DNA from: Gymnothorax reevesii | Lineage: Eukaryota > Chordata > Actinopteri > Anguilliformes > Muraenidae | Length of the DNA: 64,000 nucleotides | Direction: 5' to 3' | Assembly (NCBI GenBank): GCA_029721435.1 | Contig: CM056584.1 | Coordinates: 10,439,895 to 10,503,894 of the forward strand | In this document: piece by piece, positions 49,799 through 63,598 of the stretch | Layout: every line of letters starts with the position of its first letter | Position numbering within the stretch: position 1 is the first letter of the stretch | Position numbers and translations under genes: made by a program | Notes under the pieces: generated by a model | Seen by the model: only the letters and a program-made list of their open reading frames with translations | Told to the model about the DNA's origin: nothing | Databases searched by the model: none

Positions 49799-51599
49799 AC
49801 TACAGAAGTAAGTGTTTGTGTAGTGAGTGTGCAACCGGAAGGTCTTGTCAATACCCACATAAGCAGTTGTGCACAACCCTGACTGATTCTCTTCGTCTGG
49901 AACCAAGAAAGTAGACAATGATGCTGCTGTCATGTGGCAGAAATGCATAACATTCACAAAGCATTCATATAACATTGCGACGACATTTAGTGTCGGCTGG
50001 GATAACTCCTTTCTGCTATTCTACGATGGTGTCTGCTATAAGACAGCACACTCAGCTGTCAGAGTACATTATAGCTGAAAGTTATGGCGACAGGGTGGAA
50101 ACGGACGGTTGTGGGACCTGCTCTTGCACCTCTCTGTGTTTGACGCCTTCCAATACAGGCTGCCTTGTCTCCGCGTGACATGGTAGCTATGGGCTGTGAC
50201 CACAAGCCTCGGATGCAAGGATTGATTGGCTTTGATTGGCTAAACTGCAAGCACTGGGGGGATGGGGGTATAGTATGGGAAGGAGGCTGGATCTGGTGTT
50301 AAACCGCACCTGTGAAGCTCAGGTCTGCGGCTGACTCTGGAGTGAAGAAATAGGAGCCTAACAAGCGACGCCTAGCTATTAGTTTTTTTTTTGTGAATAA
50401 TTTTTCTCTTTCCTGTTCTGACCATGACCTGGGTTGAACTGTGAGCTTAATTAGCTTGTTAACAGCGTAAAATTTGTGCACGACGGCATCATTCACCTTA
50501 CACGTGTGTTGTACACTGTGTAGCCGTCCTGGTGACTCTGCGAGAGTGTGTTTTCTGAAAAGGGCAGCGGTGGCCAAACAGAGTTCACAATTTGTGACAC
50601 GGCTGCAATCAACGTTGAGGACATTTTTTTCTCTGAGTTCTGGCCACTACTCTGTTTATTTGCAGGGGGTCCCCAAAAACAGACTATGAGACCCCAATCT
50701 GCCAAATACCACATCACAGAATAATTGGGACCCCCAGTTTACAGGTAAGCAGGGCAGGGGCAAGAGGTGGGGATTATGGGGTAACTGTTGACAGGGTCAG
50801 GTGATAATAATAAAGGGAATGTCGGTGGGAGGAAATATTGGGGAAAGGTTAGGCGATAAGTATGTGGGGTTTCTGTTCGGCTGACAGCCCCCCTGTTCAC
50901 CCGGGAGCAAATCAGTGCTCTGGAATTGGTGGGGGGGGGGGGGGGGGGGGGGGGGGGGGTACACAAGGCTGTCTTCAGAAATGTATTAGGACTTAAGCTG
51001 ATAATGACTTGGATTGGCCCGTTGGAGTGGGGTCTCTCTCTGTGCCGCTCCGTTTTGGGGTGCGGAGGCGGACGAGACATCCTTAAAGTGAATGAGTGGA
51101 CAGGAGAGAGTGAGAGACAGGTGGCATTGGGGGGGGAGGTGAGGATTGGAGGGATTATAGGGGGATTTATCGGCTTCATTTGATCATCAATGGCGGCCCT
51201 GACAAGCCTGTGGTGGGGGGGGGGGGGGGGAGTGGGGACGCTGGTCTTAACTTTTCCTTCTTAAGGAAGAAACCCCTTAAAGCCCCACAGCTCAGTGCAG
51301 ACAGATACTTTCGGCACATCCCCACCCCACTCCCCTCGTAGTGATACCTGGGTGGGATGAGGTGTGTGTGTGTGTGTGTGGGGGGGGGGGTGAGCCATTT
51401 TCAGACCCAGTTCCATTTTGAGAGGGAATTTGAACACAAGGGACAGATTTCATACCCGCTGCCCAGATTTCTCACACGTATCAGGGCACTGGGCCTGACA
51501 AACAGCTGTTATAAAGAGCTTCCACTGCCTCGCTCCAAAAACACCCAGAAACTCCTTTACTAGCTTTTAAACACAGTTGAAGTCGTCTCTGTGTGTCTG
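49799..51599. other. intergenic, no gene recognised
   Basis: Unique sequence with very long G runs: 29 G at 50931-50959, 16 G at 51215-51230, and a GT run followed by G (51361-51390). Confidence 0.45.
50931..50959. repeat. poly-G tract of 29
   Basis: Twenty-nine consecutive G on the plus strand, the longest homopolymer in the window. Confidence 0.9.
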
Positions 51600-51970
51600 T
51601 ATCATGTTTATCCACCCTCATGGGGACCAAATGTCCTCACAAGACATGGAATTCCAGGTTTCTTTGTACTTGTGGGGACATTTTCAGGTCCCCACAAAAA
51701 ATAAATAAATAAATAAAAAATAGGCGTGCAATGCACGGAATACCCCTCAGCCCGATCTCAAAGTTTTTGAAGACGCCCACCCGCCCGCCCAACCGCACGA
51801 AGGATAGCAAAAAGACATTTCAGGGATAGGGTTAAGGTCAGGGCTGATATAAGGTTAGGGTTAGAGTTAAGGTTAGGTGTGAACTGTTGAGGGTTAAGGT
51901 CAGGGAAAGGGGTACGGAAATGAATGGGAAGTCCGTGGGATGTCCCCTCAAAGCATGAAAACAGAAGTGT
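51600..51970. repeat. interspersed repeat with TGGGGACC and GGTTAGGGTTA blocks
   Basis: TGGGGACCAAATGTCCTCAC and, 60 bases on, GTGGGGACATTTTCAGGTCC form a small inverted pair, followed by an AAAT run, then GGGTTAAGG/GGTTAGGGTTAG variants (51828-51915) and GTCCGTGGGATGTCCC. This combination is a common fish interspersed repeat as far as I know; I cannot name the family or fix its ends. Confidence 0.45.
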
Positions 51971-52313
51971 GTGTGTATGTGCATGTTTATGTGTGTGACA
52001 GAGGGTGAGGGTATTTGACCATGCATGAGAGAGAGTGAGCAGTGAATATGTCATTGCTTCCTGTGCCCAAGAGTAACATACAGCAACCAGAGAATGCGCA
52101 CCCCCCCCCCCCTTACCTTTCTCCCGGCTCTGGGGCAGCTGGGAGATGCGATGAGGCTGGTCGTGTGGGAGCCCTGGACAGACGGGGGTGCTGCCGCTAC
52201 TGTAAGGGTGTTGGAGGCTGGAGAGCATGCTAACGTGGGAAAATGAGTCTTTCAGCTACGCGTCCAATCAGAGCATCTGGGATGCAGGAAGCAGGACAGC
52301 TGTCATATGCGGA

Positions 52314-52317
<4 letters not shown>

Positions 52318-52349
<32 letters not shown>

Positions 52350-53211
52350 ACACTTCGTCTCCCCCTCTACCAAACAAACAGACACACACACACACACACA
52401 CACACACTCGCACGCCCTCTCTCTCTGTTTCCCATAATCCTGGTCTTTCTTGATCTCTTTCATGCACACACTCCCCTCCTCTCCCTCATTCTCCCTCCAT
52501 CTCTTTCACACACACAATCTCCCACTCTCTCTCCCTCAAGAATTCACACAGACACACACGCGCACACACACTCCTTCTCTCATACATATACCCACACATG
52601 CAGAAAAGTCCAGGGGTGTGAAATCAAAGGTCCTGCAGTGTTTCTGTTCTACCCACAAACTCGGCCTGCTGAAAACACCAATTATCCATCTCCCGGCTGA
52701 ACAAGTGCAAAAAATACGTAAAAACAAGCAGTTGGAACAAAATTCTGGAGAAGACTTTGTCTGAATCTGGATGTTACTTCTCTCTCTGTTATTTGCAATC
52801 GTAATACATACAAACATAGCCTCACAGGGAATGTCAGGACACAGCCCACTGCCACTCTGAGATGTGCGGGCACACGCACACGCACATACAGACAAGTACA
52901 CACATGCAATCACACTTCAGCTTATACACCACAATTCTCAATCTTAAAAATACACATTCAGGTTCTCTCTCTCTTTTAAACACACACACACACACACACA
53001 CAGAGGCAGGTTCTTTCTCTCACATACGCATACAAGTTCTCCCACTTTTACAATTATAAACACACATGCAGGATTCCACTCTTGTTCAGACGCACACAAA
53101 TTCACACACACACACACATACACACACGCAGGTTCTCCATCTCTCTTTCACTCACACACACACGTGGGTTCTCTCTATCTCTCACAAGCACACATACACA
53201 CCGTGTCTCTC

Positions 53212-53252
<41 letters not shown>

Positions 53253-53320
53253 GGTTCTCTCTCTTCTCTCACACAAGCACACATACACACCGTGTCTGTC
53301 TAACACACACACACACACAC
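52318..53320. repeat. compound CT/CA microsatellite region
   Basis: CT run (52318-52345), CA runs (52381-52408, 52978-53002, 53102-53130, 53214-53249, 53304-53321) and, near 53130-53320, a longer repeat in which GTGGGTTCTCTCTMTCTCTC, ACAAGCACACATACACACCG and TGTCT recur twice. Confidence 0.85.
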
Positions 53321-53321
53321 A

Positions 53322-56300
53322 GTCAAGGCATGGTCAGGGCATAATGCCGCAGGCGGACCACTGATGAAGGGCTCAGCACCGGCCGTGATGGCAGAATAAA
53401 AACAAACAGAGCGACAGTAGGAAGCCTCCTCCATTATGAGATTAGGGTGGCCACATCTCCTGCTGCAGCACTCTGCCCAAATCCACACATTCCTGGGGTT
53501 TAAACGAGGATACGAGCCCCCCATACGGGGCCACATGAGAACACCGCTTCCCGAAAACACAGCCGAGGGGGATATCGATCAAGATACGGGGATGATTGGA
53601 GGATCAGGGGACCTCTAAACATCTCCAAACACCAGAGACACAGTCCTCTGAAATACCGCACCTGGACCGGGAGAGGTTACCATCCAACAGAGATCCTCTC
53701 ACCATGTTTACTGTTCATGATTTATTGTCAACTAATTTGTAAAAAAAATAAAATCACACCCATACTTGATTAGTGGTGCACTAACAGTGATGGCGCCATT
53801 TCAACTTATCTGGGCTCTTGCCTCCACTAATCATGACAAGTTTTAGACATTGAACTGAAGTTTGAAAGTTTTCAAAGGTGACACTGAAAGTTGTCCAATG
53901 TCTTAAATTAAAATTTATTAGTGTGGAACACTGAGGTTTAGAAGGTATAAGTCCTCGCCATTATTTTACTCCACTCACCCGGATTAGCCGTTTGGCACAA
54001 CCCTACAACCCAGATGTAGAACTAACTAGAGAAATTAGTGGGCCGAGTTCATGCGTGACAGAAAAATGTGGCAGAATTTTACTTTCTACAGAAAGGAGGA
54101 TGATGCAAACCCACTCCAGTGCAGGCGCAGAACAGAAGATCTTCATCTAACAAAATGATATGACGAAAGTCTGCACACTGTAGGACTTGCTCCCCAAAAG
54201 TTCATTGACGTTTCGGGAATACAGTGTATGGACTTTATTTTGTCATTTTGTTTGATGTGGAGCTTCACTTTAAAACCACCTGGACTTTACCTCCATATTT
54301 GACCAACCTTTACAATCCACATTTTTATGTAATTTCACCCTCTATGGAAAAATTAAAGTCTCTCCGCCCTCGTCCGCAGAGCGCTCTTTGTGAGTCCACG
54401 AGGGCTCGGTGCTCAGACTGACGCGGAAGTAAGCGCTGTAGCCACTCGATAATGAGGCTCTAGGTCTGAGCGTAGGCCGGCCAGCTCCTCATACCTTCAC
54501 ATACTCTCCCCGAGTCGTTCCGGGTTCCCACAGGGTACTCCAGCTTCCTCCCAATCCCAAAATGCCTAACAGGTATACTCCCGTCATCGCCCCTTAGGTT
54601 CCGGTGTCAGAACTGGAGTCGGCCCCCCCGGGCGCTGAACTATGGCCCCCCACTGCTCCCAACCAACAAGGGTGGGTCTAATGCGGAGGACCAATTACTC
54701 CACAGGGTTCAATAAAAGCATATATCGCCTTATTTTATTATGCACCGCCTCACAACCCAGGAGGAAGGTACAGCTGAGAGGCAGCCAATTGCCGCCGCAT
54801 TCGCTAGAAGCAGCAGCTATGTTTGGGAGCGAGGATTTTCTGCCTTCAAGCAGGACCGTCGAATATTATACAGCATTGGTGTGAAGAAGATTAAATCCCC
54901 CATGAATTAGCAGGTACTTGGCGTTGATTACTTCTGAGATGGTCACCCGTTCTTCACTGGCCAAATGTCAATACATGAATCAATGTATTTTTCAGGTGTA
55001 ATTACAGGAAAAAAATACAAATTTAAAGACATCAAAGAAAGAAAAGAACATTTGGCAAACATGTCCCCATTCAGTTAATATGTATAGTGAAGTGCTAATG
55101 GTTCACAAGCATTGGCTTGAAAGAAAGAGGGGATTCATCATTGCGGTTGCGTGTTTTTGTTTTGTATCGTGACTTACTTACGTTTAAATCTCAAGAGGAA
55201 ATGAGAAATGATGACAAACTGAGGTAAAAAAAGAACGGAGTCGAAAAAAGTGAAAAGAAAATTGGTCCATTTGGCCCTGCTCTGCCCACAGCCGACCTTC
55301 TTCCTGGTCATGGCGGGTGGGTTAAGCCAAGCACGAGAATTACAAAACTCTTCCCGCAATTCTTTGGAAATGTAATTAGAACGTTACGTGTTTGCTTCAT
55401 AACTGACATAAGCCACTGAGGCTCAGAGGCACACATGCTGGCTGTTTGTGGCAAACCGACCACTTCAAGAAACTAACAGGAAGTGGGCGACTTGCCCATC
55501 GGTTACTCCCAGTGACCGCACTCGGGCACAAGCTCATTCAGGACTGAGGGTCACCACTGCAAATTGTTTGGCCCATTTTAAAATGTAGCCCCCTCCCGAA
55601 AATAAAATGCAGACAGAGGAACCCATGATGACCACTGACCCAGTCGCTGATTCGCTGAATCTCCGGCGTGCCCTCGCACCACCCCCTCCCTCCCAAATCT
55701 CCACCAATCCCTTCAGCCTCTATGGTGTTCGATCACCTGTGACCTCACCAAGGCTGCTGAACCATGACCTCGTGTGAGGGAACCGGATTAAAAAAAAAAA
55801 AAAAAAGGGATGACCAAAGAGGAAGCCAGACTTAGAACTCCGGGTCAATAAAAAGCCCTTTAAGGTATGGTCTGAGTATCAAAGACCCAGTGGATTACTA
55901 GTTGTTAGGGGTCAATTTCTTACAAGGTGAGGGGAATGAGGGGCTGGATGGGGGTGGTCAGTCATCAATTAAGCCTCTTTCCCTCCATTGTTTCGGCTTG
56001 TCTGTGGTGCTGCTCCCCTCGAGTGTCATTTGAGCAATTACCGGAAGGCGCTAAACTGCAGAGACCAGTGATAAATCAAAGCAAGGGAAAGGGTTGGCAA
56101 GTTTAAAAACATAGGTAAAAGACAGTGACAAAACTACATTCAGAAACATTTTTAACATTAATGTTCGGTCGTATCAGCATTAGTCGTATTCCCAGTAGTT
56201 CTGCAGAGGAACTCTGAGAGCTCGGAGAGGGAGGGAGAATTAACGGCACTCAGCCACTGCTCAAAATAACCAGCTCGCGTTACTGGGGTCACAAAACCGA

Positions 56301-56854
56301 CCGATCCGGTCGGTTCCCCAGAAGCTAAACCGCTAACTGTGTGGGGTTTTGTAATGAGTAATCAGGAGCGGATAAGAATTTGGGTTTAATCTGACTGACC
56401 CCCAGTCCCCCCCCACCACCCCTTCTTTCCTGGATCCTTGCCTGGTTCCCTCATTTCTTTCCTCAGCTGTCGTTACAGAGGCACCCTCCCTGCTCCTAAA
56501 ACGCGCTTAAATTTTATTTGCGCTTCTCTCCGCAAAAGAGCATAAACGCCAGGACCGACAGTCTGTTGTTCAGCAGCCTCTCCTCCACCCTCACTCACTT
56601 TTACACCCAAAAAACTCAAATTTATTTTGTTGTTTGTCACCCCCCCATCGCATCCCTCACTTGTTTACTTTGACTGAAGAGCGCGCCTGAGACGTGGAGA
56701 CGAGGAACGAGCCTTTCTCCCGCCCGGCACAAAGATGCCAGTGTGGGAACGCCAGGGCTCTCATGTAACAGCGCTGACCACAAAGAGATCCCTCGAGCGC
56801 TTAAAGCCGGGGCTGCCGCAGCGCTCTGCGGCCACTTTAAAAAGCATATGCTGC

Positions 56855-56887
<33 letters not shown>

Positions 56888-57523
56888 AGAGGCAAAGATG
56901 GAGGGAGAGAGGAGAGAATGAGTTAGGCGGAGAGACGGATGGAGCGATAGAGTACAGAAGGAAGAGAGAGAGGAAAGTATAAAAGGTACAGGGAGAGAGA
57001 AGGTGAGATAACGACAGAGAAGGAGAGAGGGATGAGAAAGGAGAGGGAATAGCAAGAGCGGTGAGGCAGGAAGTCAGCATGTGAAACATGGATCAGCCTA
57101 TTTTTAATGGAACATTTATCAATGTATTTAATAACGGTCATGTATTAGCATAATTTTATGGTGATCTTAGCACACGCAGACAATGTGAAGGTTTTAATTT
57201 TCAGTTAAAAGAAACCTACATAACAACACCAACCCATGAATAGTATTAACGGCCTAAAAGCACCTCAGCTGCCAATGCTGCAGCAAGGACCACCGTAACT
57301 ACTTTGGCATCTGCTTTCCACTGATTACCATTAACGCTTTTGGCAGCACAAACCTATTATGTAACAAAATATTGACATTTACTGAATTGCACTGAGTAAT
57401 CCCTAATGTAGGAGAGACGGACCCAAGCTTTGATCAGAACGAGCAAGAGCTGAGTCAATATTTACAGATTGTGCAACCGCCAATCAGGAAATCTTTTGAA
57501 TTTGAATATAAGAGAAGGATGAG

Positions 57524-57567
<44 letters not shown>

Positions 57568-58709
57568 ACAATATGGAAATAATCCTTTCATTGAAAGGAG
57601 GAAAAACCAAGTGAGAACGTAGAAGGAGGCTTGAGCAGATTAGAGAAAGACATTAAGGAGGGGCGGAGGGCAGGACAGGATAGACGACATGCTTTACAGT
57701 TCCCAGTCCCCTCCCCCCCATACCGCGTTCCTAGGGGTCTTTCTTATGCTAAACAGCACCCGGAGTCACAGCCAGTGTGTCAGGCCGTACTAAAAGTCAG
57801 GCCAGGCCTGAATTAATGGACCAGGCAGGGCTGTTAACGTACAACACCGCCAACTTAACTCCAAACAAATTACAAAGATGCACCAGCACAAAGGACGACG
57901 CCAAGGAGAGAGGGCTCCTGGGATTCCTCAAATTGTTTGGAGGTCAAAATTTCCTGCTGTGATCAGACTTTTGCTTAAAAATTAATATTCTTTTTAACCC
58001 AATAGCATATAAAAGCCATTGCATGACTTTTAGGGCCAGAATAAGGCCAGGTAAATTCGAATTCTAACAGTGGCTAGAGCTCAACAGGCTAACTTTTGTT
58101 CAAGAATTTAATTTCATCCTTAACCTTAGGTAACCTTAGATAGGGCAACCTGCCCATTCAAGCATTAATTTCAAGTCCACCCTATATCGTATCCAACCCA
58201 AATTCTGCTCATTCCGGTACCAGGGCTGGTCGAGTCCGGCCCGGTCCAGCCCAGCGCAGCAGAGAGTTCAGCTCATGTGCGTAATAGCCTTTGATAGGTG
58301 GTGGTCATTCCCACAGGAAATAGACTACAGAGCTGCTGATTGGCAGGGAAACTGCTGAGAAATGACAGGATATAGCCTGGGGCCTCTCCCCGGACAGAGG
58401 CTGCAGTCGGATGGCAATAGCGCTTGAGGCAGTGGGAGTGGTAGGGAGGCAGCCTTCACCAAAATGGCCACCTGTGTAAGTCTATTCAGAGTAACACTAC
58501 TCATATCCCCCCACACAGAGATCCCAGGGAAACCCTATTGGACGTCAACTAAGGCAGAAAAAGGCAGGAACCTCACGCCGACCCCCCGACCCCCGCCCCT
58601 CCCACCTGTACCTGAGCCCGTCTCTAGTTTTGCACTGGCCTGAAAGAGAGGAAGCCAAACAGATAAAGAAACAAACCAAAAAAAGGCATAAAACAAAGAA
58701 AGGGCGTCA
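53322..58709. other. intergenic, no gene recognised
   Basis: Unique sequence with GA microsatellites (56857-56882, 57526-57562), poly-A (55790-55807) and the SINE-like tail at 54480-54600. No coding exon recognised on either strand. Confidence 0.45.
54427..54600 (+). repeat. SINE/LINE-tail-like fragment
   Basis: CATACTCTCCCCGAGTCGTT then CCGGGTTCCCACAGGGTACT and CCAGCTTCCTCCCAATCCCA resemble the conserved 3' domain of common fish SINEs and related LINE tails (CTCCCCGTGT..GGGTTTCCTCCGGGTGCTCC..TTCCTCCCACAGTCC). Diverged copy; ends not defined. Confidence 0.45.
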
Positions 58710-59093
58710 CACTTTAGAAGTGTTGCTCATAAAGGCTTTATACAGCATGTATAAGGCCTTCATAAATGAGACATAATGTCTTCATAAATCATACATCAGC
58801 AAATGTCATGCTTTGTTCAGGGAGAAATAACACATCCTTATTCAGCATGTGATGCCAGGCATGACAATGTCATTTAGCTGAAAATGTCACCCTTTATAGT
58901 ATTTAGCCACTAGCTAAGGGACATTGACAGTTATCTCACATCTGGCGCAAGATGCTGAATAAGGATGTGTTATTTCACCTTTTACAAAGCATGACATTTT
59001 CTTATGTAAGATTGATGAAGACATTATGTCTCATTTATGAAGGCCTTATACATGCTGTATAAAGCCTTTATGAGCAACACTTCATCTAAAGTG
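58710..59093. mobile_element. long foldback (palindromic) element
   Basis: 384 bp. CACTTTAG ends, then GTGTTGCTCATAAAGGCTTT + ATACAGCATGTATAAGG + CCTTCATAAATGAGACATAA on the left is repeated inverted and almost without change on the right; pairing continues through TGTCTTCAT, AATGTCATGCTTTG and AATAACACATCCTTATTCAG, leaving a loop of roughly 100 bases at the centre. Arms of about 140-150 bp. Non-coding; foldback-type MITE. Confidence 0.88.
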
Positions 59094-59439
59094 GGATCAG
59101 AAAAAAGCAGTAAATGTAGAGAAAGGTGAAGCGGGTAGCTAATTTATTTGGCGACGTGAGGATGTGAACACAGGCCCGCTGTGGGTGCGGGCGGCGCGCT
59201 GAGTGTTCGGATGGGGGGGGCGAGAGGGTGTAAACACAGGGGCGGAGGTGGGGGGGCAGACGTTGGTCGGAGGCGCATTCCTGGGCTGATTTAACGAGCT
59301 CTAAGATGAGGAGGAATGTGTCAGGGTCTCGGCTTTAGTCTGCGCAGAGCAAACGCAGTGGAGGCTCCGGGGGTCCCGGCTCTGTGATGGGGCCTGATGC
59401 CTGCCCAACATGAACACTGACGGACAACACTACACTGAG

Positions 59440-59830
59440 ACAATGAGGGACGGAGGGAGGGAGAGAGGGAACACAGACCAGTACAAGAGAGGGAGGGAAA
59501 GAAAGGGGGAGAGGGGACAGAGTAAGAGAGGGAGGGAGAGAATGAGAGAGGGAACAGAGAGAGGGAGGGAGGAAGAGAGCGAGAGCAGGAACAGAGAAAG
59601 TATGAGAGAGAGAGAGAGAGGGAGAGAGGGAGTGAGAGAGGGAACAGAGAGGGAGGGAGAGATAAAACACAAAGCAATAGAGTAAGAAAAGGAGAGAGAG
59701 AGAGAGGGAGAGAGAGAGAGTACAGCAGGAAGGAAAAAGGATGGAAACAGAGAGGAGGAGAACAGGAGTGAGGGAACAGTTGGAAAGGAGAAAGAGGAAG
59801 GAAATAGGAAGAGAAAGAGAGTGAACACAG

Positions 59831-59860
<30 letters not shown>
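59440..59860. repeat. GA-rich purine tract
   Basis: About 420 bp almost free of C and T on the plus strand, built of GAGA, GGGA and GAACAGAGA variants. Confidence 0.85.
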
Positions 59861-59861
<1 letters not shown>

Positions 59862-60077
59862 AACCCAGGTAAGGTACCAGAGGAAAGAGGTCAGGTTGAG
59901 TATTGAGGGCACAGAGAGGTACGGAGTGTGAAAGAGAGGAAAAAAGGGGTGAAAAAGAGAGGATGAGAGAAACACACAGGGAGGAATAAAGAGAAACACA
60001 CAGGACTGTGATGCACCCCTTTTATTTACTCTGGAAATGGGACAGTAATCAGAGTGCATGTGTGACATCTGAGCGTG

Positions 60078-60174
60078 TGAGTGCGTGTGTGTGCAGGTGT
60101 GTGTGTGCAGGTGTGTGCGTGTGTGTGTGTGTGTGTGTGTGCAGGTGTGTGTGAGTGTGTGTGTGAGTGTGCAG

Positions 60175-60246
<72 letters not shown>

Positions 60247-60290
60247 GTGTGTGTGTGTGTGAGTGTGTGTGTGAGTGTGTGAGTGTATCT
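60078..60290. repeat. GT microsatellite array
   Basis: More than 200 bp of GT, including an uninterrupted run of about 65 bases (60179-60243), with repeated GCAGGTGT and GAGTGTGT interruptions. Confidence 0.93.
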
Positions 60291-60488
60291 GAGAAAGACA
60301 TACTGGTAGTTCCTTGTTTCGTTGTGGGTTTACACTGCAGTAACGCAGGAAAGCTACGTACAAGGTTCACCTGTCTAAACAAAAATCTAAACGATAAACC
60401 ACAGCAATGAACATAATGAACCAAACATGCTACGCCCATTCCAACAAACGCAAGCGTCAATGCAACATAATGTCCTGAGTCCTCGGAG

Positions 60489-60528
<40 letters not shown>

Positions 60529-60827
60529 CAACTAATCAACTCAACAATATTCAGCCTTTGAAAAACAAGAACAGACAGACTGGAATCACCCAATAAAAAT
60601 CGCAGGACAAAAAACATTTCTCGAAAGAACGCAAATCAGAAGAGATTTGAACACAGCAAACCTACCTACCCTAACTGAAATTTAACGTCTTGCTCAAGCA
60701 CGGCCCAACAGCAAGTCAGACTGACGGTTCATCCAACACAAAGCCAAACCTTTAAAATTAATTTTCAATAATGTAACTTCACATCAGCCGTCACCATGCA
60801 TTTTCAGATTTGCAAAACAACCCAGAA

Positions 60828-61664
60828 TTTAATATTTTCTCAATATAAACAGGGGTGGAAAAAATATTAAAAGCACTGCCATAGATACCAACACAACGAC
60901 AATTCAGGACCAACTATTTAGCCACTTTGAAACACTAACAGAGTTAATGTTTTCACTTTGCTTCTAAGTCACAGCAGGCAAAGTGCTTCCGATATTTTGT
61001 TGACCTCCTGTACCTCGTGGCGGAATGTGGGTTTGTGGCAATGGCACATAAATTGGACTTTAAAACTCATACCCCAGAGCAAGAAAGGCCTATTAGAGTT
61101 TGCACCAGTAAAAACATCTCAGCTGACCAGAAATATCTCCACACCTCTCCGTTCAAAGACTGACAGTGCAATCAAAAACCCTCGCAATTTACAATTCAAG
61201 CAAGATTGATCAATATGCATGTGCGTACTGGATTCCAAAATGCAAAGTGTATATACAACTGTACCGAGTACACATATACACACATAATGCATATACATAA
61301 ATATAGCATTGATTCATTATACACATGTATATCAGAGTATAAATAAACCTCAATGCCTTTCAAGACCTGTTGGAAATATATTTCTTCATTTTCAATTCAT
61401 TATTATATATATATTTTTTAAGTAAAGCTACGTGACAGCGCAGGTCAAGCCAAAGTGCACAAGATTAAAAGATAATTGAATAACGAGCAAATAATATAAA
61501 AAAAAGGCAAGACGCGAGCCTAACCCCCCCCCCCCGCCACACCCCACACCTCTCGTCAGCCCAACTCTCGGCCTGCTGCACCCCTTCTCTCCGCTGCTGC
61601 CCAGTACACCCCCCGACCCCCCGTTCCCATGGCGATCGTGCGGTCCCACTCGGCGCGAGTGCGG
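60828..61664 (-). other. prkar1b: possible prkar1b 3' UTR
   Basis: AT-rich sequence following the prkar1b stop, with a C-run (minus-strand G-run) near 61525 and no open frame of note. The first usable poly(A) signal I see is ATTAAA at 60833-60828 (minus strand), followed by GT-rich sequence; a canonical AATAAA lies further on at 60026-60021. Extent is uncertain. Confidence 0.35.
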
Positions 61665-62771
<1,107 letters not shown>

Positions 62772-62853
62772 CAAAATAGTCTGAGGGACCCAGGCGTCCC
62801 ACCTCTACATACTCCTCATTATCAGACCTGCGCTGGAGTACAGAGGCTGTACC
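62772..62853 (-). CDS. prkar1b: prkar1b penultimate coding exon
   Basis: 82 bp, phase 0 in and phase 1 out; acceptor CTCACAG (62856-62854) and donor TTTTG|GTGAG (62772/62771). It encodes [20 protein letters not shown] followed by LGPSDYF, part of cyclic-nucleotide-binding domain B, and the split glycine codon joins it to E-I-A-L-L in the last exon. This matches vertebrate RI-beta almost residue for residue. The next upstream exon, expected to end F-I-I-T-E, is not found between here and the right edge, so the gene continues beyond the window. Confidence 0.96.
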
Positions 62854-63598
62854 CTGTGAGAGACAGAGGGGGAGAGAGAGAGAGACTGCGTGAAAAGAGG
62901 AGTGTGCGCCAACATCACTGCATTAATCCTGAAGGGGTCAATAGGATTAGTCGGCAAATAAGGATTCAGGCTCCAGAACTCAGGAAGATCTACAGCCCTG
63001 TGGATGTCTGTACGAGAGAACTGACCCACAGACAGAACCAGACACACAGACAAACAGACCACCAGCCTGTTATCGCAGTACCAAACAAAGCCTCCACAAC
63101 AGTTACACACACAGACAGACAAGAGACAAACTGGGATGTTCTCACAGCAGGAAAAAATGAGAAATATCCGAGACGGGGGCGGGGATTAGGAATTTATTTC
63201 ACAAAACAGCCGGTAAATCACCCAAAAAAAAAAAAAAAGAAAAAGAAAATATCTGTATTTACAGGGCAATTAATGCTCAGATGGAAACGTGAGAAGGGAC
63301 AGATCGCATCGCACCGTGTCCTCTAATGACCCCCAAGGAGGCACGAGCAGGGAGGCTGACGGAGGGCGACGGAGAGCAGAATGGTGCGGGCGGTGGAGGG
63401 GTGGAGCAGAGGAGAGGAGAGGAAAGGTGGGCAGCGGCGCTAAACTCCATCGTAACGGCGTATCTCGTTAGCATGAAGGGCAGTCTTGGCGAGCCCCAGC
63501 GCTGGCGGTTCACTGCAGGATGGGGCTTCCTTCAGTCAAAATAATATGCTGATACCTCCATTCACAGCGTCACACAAGTGACGGTTTGCGACTGTAGC
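62854..63598 (-). other. prkar1b: prkar1b upstream intron (partial)
   Basis: Intronic sequence upstream of the penultimate exon, running to the MITE at 63599. It contains a GA stretch (62866-62884), a poly-A run at 63223-63238 and purine-rich sequence around 63350-63430. No exon of prkar1b was found in it. Confidence 0.6.

Larger units (their letters stand above)
59094..60827. other. intergenic, GA- and GT-rich, no gene recognised
   Basis: A purine-rich GA/GGGA tract (59440-59860) is followed by a GT array (60078-60290, with GTGCAGGTGTGT interruptions) and a shorter GT run (60493-60523). Long R-E-R-E and C-V-C-V open frames here are repeat artefacts. Confidence 0.6.

Noticed and set aside
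51828..51915. Interstitial telomere repeat (TTAGGG-like)
   Set aside because: The GGTTAGGGTTA copies are few and irregular and form part of a longer interspersed repeat with TGGGGACC blocks.
59321..60068. Long S-L-S-L and R-E-R-E frames on both strands
   Set aside because: Produced by the GA/CT-rich purine tract; no start context, splice sites or homology.
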